Origin: an uncultured Bacteroidales bacterium
GTDB taxonomy: Bacteria; Bacteroidota; Bacteroidia; Bacteroidales; UBA932
Length of the DNA: 5,317 bases
Direction of reading: 5' to 3'
NCBI GenBank assembly: GCA_937898205.1
Contig: CALEJC010000181.1
Location: 1-5,317 of the forward strand
Numbering within the stretch: position 1 is the stretch's first letter; each line of letters opens with the position of its first letter. Positions 1 through 5,317 of this stretch are shown here, piece after piece. Below the pieces are notes generated by a model, which saw only the letters and a program-made list of their open reading frames with translations, ran no database searches and was not told where the DNA came from. A program made the translations under genes and the position numbers.

Positions 1-25
1 GTCTCCCCTTCTGGTCCACTGCTTA
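1..25 (-). other. In-frame TAA followed by apparent continuation of the GH2 C-terminal domain
   Basis: The stop TAA lies at 23-25. Reading on in the same frame to the window edge gives A-V-D-Q-K-G-R with no further stop. In GH2 enzymes with a DUF4982 domain, the next Ig-like domain typically starts with a strand of the form DLSYV-x-V-x-VVD-x-KGR. Here the residues before the stop (GELSYVKF) plus those after it fit that pattern with exactly one residue missing at the stop. This suggests a sense codon changed to TAA, for example CAA (Gln) or GAA (Glu). Only seven codons are visible, so this is a suggestive match rather than proof; the gene may be a pseudogene or a truncated functional enzyme. 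Confidence 0.55.
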
Positions 26-2116
26 GAACTTAACATAGCTCAGCTCGCCGCCAAGGTCTTCCTGAACTACCTTGAATCCTTTTACCTTGCCGGTAGTCTC
101 GATGCTATGGCGGGCAACTTCTTTGCCGGCAGTACGGGCGATGGCAACAACCTTACCTCCATTGCCATAAGGTACGTTCTGCCACTGGATCACATTTCTT
201 CTGTCGATATCGTCTCTTTGGTTTTTCTTGATGCCAAGTGATCTTCCGTTGACGATCAATTCAACCTCATCGGCATTGGTGTAAAGCTCTTGTGTAGAGC
301 CCTTTGGAAGGTTCCAGTTCTCGTTCATCGGAGTCTTGCCTGAGACCTGCATGTTCCAGTCTATGCTCTGTTTCTCGCCGCAGACAACTCCGATTCTTAC
401 CACCGGCTCATCGCTGAATGCACTCTTTATGAGGTATGCTTGAGGATAGGCTTCAAGTGCGTTGTTGAAGAAAGAGTAGTTCCATCCCTTCTTAGGCCAT
501 CCGTCAGACTCTCCCCAATATTCCACAGCACCCCAATAGGCAAGACCGATCATCGTGTCGTGACGCATGCCGAAATATGGAGCCGCAAGCTCGCTTGTAG
601 AAGCCTCGCTCTGGTAAATGTTGAGGTCTGGATCGTGCTGAAGATAAAGGTCATAGTCGCGGAAGCGGTAGTTCAGAGATGCAAAATCAGTTGCAGATGC
701 AAGTTCCGGTGCGCGCACATACTCTTCCTTGTTAAATCTGTCGTCTGTCTTATATACGCTGCCCCAACGGGAAGGGAACTGAGCGACAGTGAAATCTCTT
801 GTGTTGTCATATCTTTCAGCCAGAGTCTTCATCACTTTATATGTAGTGACGCCCCAGTCTCCTGTGCGAGGGAAGCCTGTCCAAGACTCGTTGACCTGTG
901 TCTCGTTGCCGAAGCTCCATGCGATGACACTTGGGTGGTTTCTGTCTCTCTTGATCCACTCTCTGACGTGGTTGAACCAGCTCTGTGTAAATGGATATTT
1001 TGCGATCCAATAGGTGTTGTCTTGGGTCATCCACTTATCATAAAGCTCGTCAACTACCAGGATGCCGTGTTTGTCACAGAGGTCAAGGAAAGATGATGAA
1101 TAAGGGTTGTGAGAGCAACGTATGTGGTTGAATCCAAATTCCTTGAGCTTGAGGATGAGTCTCTCTTCCGCCTCAGGGTAGGCTGCTGCTCCAAGTGCGC
1201 CCAGATCGTGGTGGTTGGAAACGCCTTTAAGAAAGACCTTCTTGCCGTTGAGCTTGAAACCAAAGGCCTTGTCAAACTCAATGGTCCTCACACCAAATGT
1301 CTGCTCGTCACAGTCAATGACTTCTCCGTCCTTGACGAGGCTGACGACAGCTTTGTAGAGATGTGGGACTTTGCAACTCCATAATTGTGGATTGGAGATT
1401 TCAACCAAAGGAAGTGCCACCTCTATATATTCAAGATTGTCCCTCTTAGGGGCAGGGGCTGATGTCTGTGCTACCTTTTTACCGTCAGGACCATAGATGT
1501 CGGCTACGATCTCAATATCTTCTCTATTATTGGTAAAACCTTCAATCTCTACCTGAACCTTGACTTCTGCCTTTTCCTCGCTCACGAGTGGGGTGGTGAT
1601 ATACAGGCCCTGACGTGTGATGTTCTTTGGGTTCTTGACAATTATATGCGCATTGCGATAGATGCCTCCACCTGTGTACCAGCGAGATCCTTTAAGGTGG
1701 CCTGGGTAGGCACTCACAATGATTTCATTGTCAGATTCATACTTGATGTGGTCAGTAATATCGATCTCTGTGCCGAGGTAACCGTAGTCGATCTCTCCGA
1801 CAAGCTTTCCGTTGATGGAGATTTCGGCCTGCATCGCAACGCCCTCAAGGTCAAGGTATACCTTCTGGCCCTTCCAATCTTCTTTAGCCGAGAAGCTGTG
1901 TTTGTATATGCCGGTCTCACTTGCTTTATATCCTCTCCCGCTGCCCATCTCCTCCTGCCAAGGAAGCTCCATCTGGAAGTCATGAGGGGTGATCGCGTCT
2001 CTCCAATTTTCTTCCTGCTGGAGTCTGAACTGCCAATTCTTGATGGTGTTTACTTCACGTGCGCTGAGGCCTAATGCTGCAAAGCTGCACAAAACGAGCG
2101 TTAGAATTTTTTTCAT
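23..2116 (-). CDS. Secreted glycoside hydrolase family 2 enzyme (beta-galactosidase-like), probably truncated by a premature stop
   Basis: This is probably an exported exo-acting glycosidase that removes a beta-linked sugar, most likely galactose, from glycans in the periplasm or at the cell surface. Numbering from the ATG at 2116 gives 697 aa. Residues 1-19 are a signal peptide (MKK, hydrophobic core, cleavage after L-S-A). A sugar-binding jelly roll covers about 20-165, an Ig-like domain 165-278, and a TIM barrel about 280-570. In the barrel I see HHDLGALG (302-309), RCSHNP (from 333), WSFGNE with the predicted acid/base Glu405, and QSEAST with the predicted nucleophile Glu504. A DUF4982-like domain follows (about 578-673; YTNADEVELIVNGRSLG, then IETTG). 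The protein ends about 20 residues into what should be another domain, so it looks cut short (see 1-25). An in-frame ATG at 2137 would overlap the upstream gene by 8 bp; I prefer 2116 because the signal peptide then begins M-K-K. The family is certain from motifs; galactose specificity is inferred. Confidence 0.88.
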   Translation of the reverse strand: MKKILTLVLCSFAALGLSAREVNTIKNWQFRLQQEENWRDAITPHDFQMELPWQEEMGSGRGYKASETGIYKHSFSAKEDWKGQKVYLDLEGVAMQAEISINGKLVGEIDYGYLGTEIDITDHIKYESDNEIIVSAYPGHLKGSRWYTGGGIYRNAHIIVKNPKNITRQGLYITTPLVSEEKAEVKVQVEIEGFTNNREDIEIVADIYGPDGKKVAQTSAPAPKRDNLEYIEVALPLVEISNPQLWSCKVPHLYKAVVSLVKDGEVIDCDEQTFGVRTIEFDKAFGFKLNGKKVFLKGVSNHHDLGALGAAAYPEAEERLILKLKEFGFNHIRCSHNPYSSSFLDLCDKHGILVVDELYDKWMTQDNTYWIAKYPFTQSWFNHVREWIKRDRNHPSVIAWSFGNETQVNESWTGFPRTGDWGVTTYKVMKTLAERYDNTRDFTVAQFPSRWGSVYKTDDRFNKEEYVRAPELASATDFASLNYRFRDYDLYLQHDPDLNIYQSEASTSELAAPYFGMRHDTMIGLAYWGAVEYWGESDGWPKKGWNYSFFNNALEAYPQAYLIKSAFSDEPVVRIGVVCGEKQSIDWNMQVSGKTPMNENWNLPKGSTQELYTNADEVELIVNGRSLGIKKNQRDDIDRRNVIQWQNVPYGNGGKVVAIARTAGKEVARHSIETTGKVKGFKVVQEDLGGELSYVKF

Positions 2117-2129
2117 ATAAAGGTTAGTG

Positions 2130-3407
2130 TTATTCATTTAATGTTTCAAAGATAATAATTTCTCCGTTTCCCGGATGCTTGAAACAGATGCTTTCGGCAT
2201 GAAGGTGCAGTCTGTCGACGCTTGGATCGCCATAGAGCTTGTCTCCTTTGATCGGGCGGCCGAGTCCCAAATGGTGTGCGGCGTGCACTCTCAGCTGATG
2301 GCTTCTTCCGGTCCGAGGGTAGAAAAGCACCTCCACTTCTCCGTTGGGCAAGATCTGCTCGATCTTATAGTCTGTGACAGCACGCTTGCCCTGCTTGAAG
2401 TCTACAATCTGTCTTGGTCTATCGTAGTAATCAAGCATCAGCGGCAAGTCAATAGTGCCTTCTGCAGATTTTTTAAATGCCTTGGGCGCGCTGCACAGTC
2501 TGGCCCGGTAGCATTTTTTTACTTCTCCGGCGGCAAACTGGGCCTCAAGGTCTCTCTTGGCCTCCATGTGCCGGGCATAGACCATCACCCCGGATGTGTC
2601 CATGTCGAGTCGATGACAACTCTCGGTCTCGTCGCCATATCTTGCTCTGAGCCAGTCAAGAAGGGAGTCTGCTTCGGTGCGGCCCGGTACGCTCAGCATA
2701 CCCGAAGGCTTGTTGACGACGATGATATCCTCATCGCAGAACATCACTTCCGGCTGAGTGCCGCAGTATTTCTTGTCCAGGGGGTTTGCTTCGACATCAA
2801 GCCCTTGCAGCATATAGCTTAGAAGCGGGCCGCATTTGCCCATGCACGAAGGGTAGAAGCTGCCGCTCTGCCGGACTTCCGTGCGTGGCGAAGCACCATA
2901 CCAGAATTCGCCCATGGCGAGAGGCTTAAGCCCTTGAGAATATGCCCATTGCAGTAGCTTTGGGGCGGCACATTCGCCTGTCCCTCCGGGAGGCACGAGA
3001 CCGCGCATCGCAAATACTTCCTTGATGCTTTTCTCTTCGCCCAGGGCATTCAGCACGCGGTAGTGCTCAAAGAGGTAGTCCTGAAGCTCTGCCGATGCAG
3101 CCTTGCGCTCCGGACCTGCCGGCATGGCGGAAATCTCTGCTTCCCTCCGGCGGAAGTGCCCCTCCGGCCGGGTGTAGTCAAAAATCGGCGGAGCAAAGCC
3201 TTCGATGCAGGCTTTACCCCCTGCAAGACCGCTGAATGCATAAAGCACCCCGCCGTCTGTGATCAGCGTGCCCATCATCTTGCCTTCGGCAAATGTCGAC
3301 CTCAGCTCCGGGCTTGAGTCGATGCGCTCGATCAGCACTCTTGAAGCCTCGATGACCTCGGGTGCCGGCACATAGCAGAAGGGGTAGGTAAACGGGCGGT
3401 CAGGCAT
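2130..3407 (-). CDS. RluA-family RNA pseudouridine synthase with N-terminal cysteine-containing domain
   Basis: This 425-aa cytoplasmic enzyme isomerises uridine to pseudouridine in RNA; the target (rRNA or tRNA) cannot be told from sequence. The catalytic half lies at about 215-425: NKPSG (232-236), HRLDMDTSG (265-273) with predicted catalytic Asp268, KCYRARL, GRSHQLRVHA (367-376) and GRPIKGDKLYGDP. The N-terminal half (about 1-205) is not a usual S4 domain. It carries GTGECAAPKLLQWA (142-155), EFWYGASP and FYPSCMGKCGPLL, with cysteines at 146, 188 and 192. This marks a long RluA subfamily common in Bacteroidota, whose N-terminal role is unknown to me. The start is the ATG at 3405-3407, overlapping the maf stop by one base (TAATG). 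A GTG at 3509 would add 34 Arg/His-rich residues that merely shadow maf. The family is sure; the exact member (RluA, RluC, RluD or TruC type) is not. Confidence 0.92.
   Translation of the reverse strand: MPDRPFTYPFCYVPAPEVIEASRVLIERIDSSPELRSTFAEGKMMGTLITDGGVLYAFSGLAGGKACIEGFAPPIFDYTRPEGHFRRREAEISAMPAGPERKAASAELQDYLFEHYRVLNALGEEKSIKEVFAMRGLVPPGGTGECAAPKLLQWAYSQGLKPLAMGEFWYGASPRTEVRQSGSFYPSCMGKCGPLLSYMLQGLDVEANPLDKKYCGTQPEVMFCDEDIIVVNKPSGMLSVPGRTEADSLLDWLRARYGDETESCHRLDMDTSGVMVYARHMEAKRDLEAQFAAGEVKKCYRARLCSAPKAFKKSAEGTIDLPLMLDYYDRPRQIVDFKQGKRAVTDYKIEQILPNGEVEVLFYPRTGRSHQLRVHAAHHLGLGRPIKGDKLYGDPSVDRLHLHAESICFKHPGNGEIIIFETLNE
2147..2154 (-). promoter_or_regulatory. Possible internal promoter (-7 box) for the GH2 gene
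   Basis: The minus strand reads TATCTTTG here, an exact match to the Bacteroides -7 consensus TAnnTTTG. It lies inside the last codons of the RluA-like gene. Transcription would start a few bases downstream, around 2140-2144, leaving a leader of about 25 nt before the ATG at 2116 but almost none before the ATG at 2137. No clear TTTG -33 element is seen 19-21 bases upstream, and the bases also encode I-I-F-E, so a chance match is possible. Confidence 0.3.
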
Positions 3408-3973
3408 TAAAGGAAGCTTTTGATCTCTTGGTAGATGCGGTGCACGGGGAGTCCCATGATGTTGTAGAAAGAGCCGGTGATAGACTCTATGGCGGCATAG
3501 CCTATCCACTCTTGGATGCCGTAGGCGCCGGCCTTGTCAAAAGGCTTGTAATTGTCTATATAGTAGTCTATTTCGCTGTCGCTCAGAGGCGCAAAGACGA
3601 CCTTGCTGGAGTCCGAGAAAGTGAGCTTTCTTGATGCGTCACGGATGGTGACGGCGGTGACGACTTCGTGCTCTCTTCCGGAGAGCTTCTGTAACATGCA
3701 GACTGCTTCCTGTCGGGAGTGTGGCTTGCCCAGAAGCTCATCGTCCACGATTACGATGGTGTCGGCGGTGATAAGGATCTCGTCCTGCTTCAGCTCTCTG
3801 TGGAAACCCAGCGACTTGCCCTCTGACATGTCGATGACCTGCTGGTGTGGGTCGACACCGACTTCGATGCATTCGTCGAAGTAGTTGCCGGTGTCGACAG
3901 TAAACTCAAACCCCAGTCCGGCGAGGAGCTCTTTGCGGCGAGGAGAATTGCTGCCTAAAATGATTGATTTCAT
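3407..3973 (-). CDS. maf: Maf family nucleoside triphosphate pyrophosphatase
   Basis: Maf proteins hydrolyse nucleoside triphosphates to the monophosphate and pyrophosphate, removing non-canonical or surplus nucleotides; YhdE-type members act on dTTP and UTP. At 188 aa it is full length. It opens with the family signature LGSNSPRRKELL (6-17, including Ser10-Pro11-Arg12-Arg13). ADTIVIVDDELLGKP (70-84) follows, with the predicted catalytic Asp71. KAGAYGIQEW (147-156) and GSFYNIMGLP (167-176) complete the pocket. The ADTIV...LGKP and KAGAYGIQ forms resemble the YhdE (dTTP/UTP) type more than the YceF (m7GTP) type, but that assignment is inference. The ATG is 3 bp after the kdsC stop, and its TAA overlaps the RluA-like start, so it is almost surely co-transcribed with both. 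No Shine-Dalgarno sequence is seen. Confidence 0.95.
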   Translation of the reverse strand: MKSIILGSNSPRRKELLAGLGFEFTVDTGNYFDECIEVGVDPHQQVIDMSEGKSLGFHRELKQDEILITADTIVIVDDELLGKPHSRQEAVCMLQKLSGREHEVVTAVTIRDASRKLTFSDSSKVVFAPLSDSEIDYYIDNYKPFDKAGAYGIQEWIGYAAIESITGSFYNIMGLPVHRIYQEIKSFL

Positions 3974-3976
3974 GTT

Positions 3977-4519
3977 TTAGTAGATCTGGTCATACTTGTC
4001 CTCGTCAAACTGCCACTTGCCCTGGGCTTTGAGGATCATCTCAATGCCTTCCCTCAGACAGCCATGTCCGCCTGGGCGGGTGAGTGTGTAGTCGGCAGCC
4101 GCCTTGGCTTCATCCACCGCGTCGGCCGGAGCAAAGCCTAGTCCGCAGGCTTTAAGTACCTGAGTGTCAGGGATGTCGTCTCCGTAATATGCGACTTCTG
4201 TGGGGTCGAGATTGTGTTTTTTGCAGAAGCCTTCAAAGACTGCAAGCTTGCCTCTGCAACCGAGATATATATTGTCTTCTTCCACTCCCATGTGGGTACA
4301 CCTGGCAAAGAGTGCCTTGGTGTTTCCTCCTGAAAACACACCCAGGATGAAGCCTTTCAAAGCGGCTACCCTGGAAGCAAATGAATCCTTGGCGTCCACG
4401 ATGCGGACGAGGTCGTCCTTCTCAGGTCCGATGGGGATGATCATGCCGTTGGTGACCACTCCGTCGAGGTCAAAGCAGATAGCTTTGATTTTCTTGATAT
4501 TGTCTAGATTGTAGTGCAT
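3977..4519 (-). CDS. kdsC: KdsC-type HAD phosphatase (3-deoxy-D-manno-octulosonate 8-phosphate phosphatase)
   Basis: KdsC removes phosphate from Kdo-8-phosphate to give Kdo, the sugar joining lipid A to the core of lipopolysaccharide; it is a cytoplasmic, Mg-dependent HAD enzyme without a cap domain. The 180-aa length is normal. HAD motif I is FDLDGVVT, with nucleophile Asp17 and acid/base Asp19. Motif II is the Ser63 of VFSGG, motif III is Lys91 in GCRGKL, and motif IV is YYGDDIPD with Asp114/Asp115. The family tail APADAVDEAK ... GGHGCLREGIEMIL is present. One deviation is K-D-S-F (44-47) where KdsC relatives usually have K/R-D-G-Y. I chose the ATG at 4517-4519: an upstream TTG at 4552 would add 11 residues but lies upstream of the predicted promoter. 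It is first in the minus-strand operon, 3 bp before maf. Other phosphatase specificities within this HAD subfamily remain possible. Confidence 0.9.
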   Translation of the reverse strand: MHYNLDNIKKIKAICFDLDGVVTNGMIIPIGPEKDDLVRIVDAKDSFASRVAALKGFILGVFSGGNTKALFARCTHMGVEEDNIYLGCRGKLAVFEGFCKKHNLDPTEVAYYGDDIPDTQVLKACGLGFAPADAVDEAKAAADYTLTRPGGHGCLREGIEMILKAQGKWQFDEDKYDQIY

Positions 4520-4540
4520 TATATGTCTGATTAAAGATGA

Positions 4541-4572
4541 CAAAATTAACAAATGCAGACCGTTAAATCAAG
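4541..4572 (-). promoter_or_regulatory. Predicted promoter of the kdsC-maf-rluA-GH2 operon
   Basis: On the minus strand TAATTTTG (4548-4541) matches the Bacteroides -7 box TAnnTTTG exactly. A CTTG (4572-4569) lies 20 bases further upstream, close to the -33 element TTTG. Transcription would begin near 4535-4538, giving a leader of under 20 nt before the kdsC ATG at 4519. This is recognition by pattern only. Confidence 0.6.
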
Positions 4573-4596
4573 TGTAGAATTATGCTGAAAATTGAT

Positions 4597-4604
4597 TATA
4601 TTTG
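4597..4604 (+). promoter_or_regulatory. Predicted -7 box of the valS promoter
   Basis: TATATTTG matches the Bacteroides -7 consensus TAnnTTTG exactly. The expected -33 position (about 4571-4577) reads AGTGTAG and is a poor match to TTTG. The start of transcription would fall near 4607-4612, leaving a leader of roughly 45 nt before the valS ATG at 4654. It stands back to back with the kdsC promoter, and the two -33 regions abut. Confidence 0.5.
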
Positions 4605-4621
4605 CGTTTTGTATGAAAATA

Positions 4622-4636
4622 GGGCTTAGAGGGCCC
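4622..4636 (+). other. Small GC hairpin in the valS leader
   Basis: GGGC (4622-4625) can pair with GCCC (4633-4636) across a 7-base loop, and GGGCCC (4631-4636) is itself a palindrome. The stem has only four pairs. No run of U follows, so it is not a terminator, and no T-box-like leader is present. A regulatory role is speculative. Confidence 0.2.
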
Positions 4637-4653
4637 GGTAATTGATTTTGATT

Positions 4654-5317
4654 ATGGAACTTGAAGCAAAATACAATCCGTCCTCAGTGGAGGACAAATG
4701 GTATGCCTATTGGCTTGAAAATAAGTTCTTCCACTCAGAGCCTGATGGAAGACAACCCTACACAATCGTAATCCCGCCACCAAATGTGACCGGTATCCTT
4801 CACATGGGTCACGTGCTTAACAACACACTCAATGATGTGCTCATCCGTAAAGCACGCATGGATGGTAAAAATGCTTGTTGGGTGCCTGGTACAGACCACG
4901 CAAGCATCGCTACCGAGTCAAAGGTGGTCGCAAGACTCAAGACTATGGGCATCTCCAAGGAGGATATTTCTCGCGAAGAGTTCTTGAAATATGCCTGGGA
5001 GTGGAAAGAAGAGCATGGCGGCATCATCCTCCAGCAGCTTCGCAAGCTTGGAGCGTCGTGTGATTGGGACCGCACAAGGTTTACCATGGAGCCTGAGCTC
5101 TCCGACGCCGTGATCGCGACCTTCTGTTATTTCTACAACAAGGGCATGATCTATCGTGGCGTGAGGATGGTCAACTGGGATCCTGTCGCTCTCACTGCAA
5201 TCAGTGACGACGAGGTGATCCACCGCGACACCAAGAGCCACTTCTATCACCTCCGCTACTATATCTCAGACGGAGCAGGCAATCCTACCGACGAGTTCCT
5301 GACAATCGCTACCACAC
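4654..5317 (+). CDS. valS: Valyl-tRNA synthetase, N-terminal part (cut by the window end)
   Basis: This class I aminoacyl-tRNA synthetase charges tRNA-Val with valine in the cytoplasm and edits mischarged threonine. The window holds 221 codons of a protein usually near 850-950 aa. The N-terminus is typical ([15 protein letters not shown]). PPPNVTG (41-47) leads directly into the class I HIGH motif as HMGH (50-53). [13 protein letters not shown] (76-88) follows, then [13 protein letters not shown] (133-145) and [16 protein letters not shown] (173-188), all diagnostic for ValS rather than IleS or LeuS. The sequence enters the editing (CP1) region at the right edge; the KMSKS loop and C-terminal coiled coil lie outside. 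The ATG at 4654 was chosen because it gives the usual ValS N-terminus. It has no Shine-Dalgarno sequence, only a T/A-rich leader, as is common in Bacteroidota. It is transcribed divergently from kdsC. Confidence 0.97.
   Translation, partial: MELEAKYNPSSVEDKWYAYWLENKFFHSEPDGRQPYTIVIPPPNVTGILHMGHVLNNTLNDVLIRKARMDGKNACWVPGTDHASIATESKVVARLKTMGISKEDISREEFLKYAWEWKEEHGGIILQQLRKLGASCDWDRTRFTMEPELSDAVIATFCYFYNKGMIYRGVRMVNWDPVALTAISDDEVIHRDTKSHFYHLRYYISDGAGNPTDEFLTIATT

Noticed and set aside
23..25. TAA recoded as a sense codon
   Set aside because: The kdsC, maf and RluA-like genes all end at TAA exactly at gene junctions, so TAA acts as a normal stop here.
440..1096. Long plus-strand open frame opposite the GH2 gene
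   Set aside because: It lies wholly antisense to a motif-rich GH2 reading frame; its translation has no recognisable domain and odd Cys/Val-rich composition.
2060..2116. Lipoprotein signal in the GH2 leader (Cys in LVLCS)
   Set aside because: The residue before Cys is Leu, not Gly/Ala/Ser, so the lipobox is not met; an ordinary signal peptidase I site (L-S-A) fits better.
23..2116. Beta-glucuronidase instead of beta-galactosidase-like
   Set aside because: The N-x-K carboxylate-binding motif typical of GH2 beta-glucuronidases is not visible after the nucleophile, while HHDLGALG and the DUF4982-like domain fit the galactosidase-type group.
2514..2520. Seven-base homopolymer (A7 on the coding strand) in the RluA-like gene, and a similar run at the GH2 signal peptide (2107-2113)
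   Set aside because: Both encode ordinary Lys-Lys codons in intact frames; there is no sign of frameshifting or phase variation.
2175..2822. Long plus-strand open frame opposite the RluA-like gene
   Set aside because: It is antisense to the conserved pseudouridine synthase core and shows no family resemblance.
3408..3509. Extended N-terminus of the RluA-like protein from a GTG at 3509
   Set aside because: The 34 extra residues are Arg/His-rich and simply read the end of maf in another frame; the ATG at 3407 gives the normal TAATG junction.
4520..4552. Upstream TTG start for the KdsC-like protein
   Set aside because: It lies upstream of the predicted transcript start and within the promoter; the ATG at 4519 gives a normal KdsC N-terminus.

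Overview
The window looks like chromosome from a Bacteroidota (probably Bacteroidales) bacterium. Three things point there. Start codons lack Shine-Dalgarno sequences and sit behind A/T-rich leaders. The intergenic region holds exact matches to the Bacteroides-type -7 box TAnnTTTG. The proteins also resemble typical Bacteroidales relatives: a GH2 enzyme with a DUF4982-like domain, an RluA-type enzyme with an N-terminal cysteine-containing domain, and a KdsC next to Maf. No tRNA, rRNA, CRISPR array, insertion sequence or phage gene is visible.

Layout. Positions 4519 down to 23 on the minus strand form a tightly packed run of four genes: kdsC-like HAD phosphatase (4519-3977), Maf nucleotide pyrophosphatase (3973-3407), RluA-family pseudouridine synthase (3407-2130) and a secreted GH2 glycosidase (2116-23). 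Gaps are 3 bp, a 1-bp TAATG overlap and 13 bp, so this is probably one operon. The fourth gene may also have its own promoter inside the end of the third. Positions 4520-4653 are a divergent intergenic region with back-to-back promoters. From 4654 to the right edge runs the first 221 codons of valS (valyl-tRNA synthetase) on the plus strand.

How the genes fit together. The first three operon genes are housekeeping: Kdo synthesis for lipopolysaccharide, clearance of non-canonical nucleotides, and RNA modification. valS is a translation gene. The GH2 enzyme is the odd member: an exported carbohydrate-active enzyme attached to a housekeeping operon, with no SusC/SusD genes in view.

The main point for a second look is the left edge. 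The GH2 reading frame stops at a TAA (23-25), but the same frame beyond it (1-22) reads A-V-D-Q-K-G-R, which is what one expects at this point of the next GH2 C-terminal domain. This suggests a recent nonsense mutation (or a sequence error) truncating a longer enzyme. I did not find a convincing wholly new system in this window.
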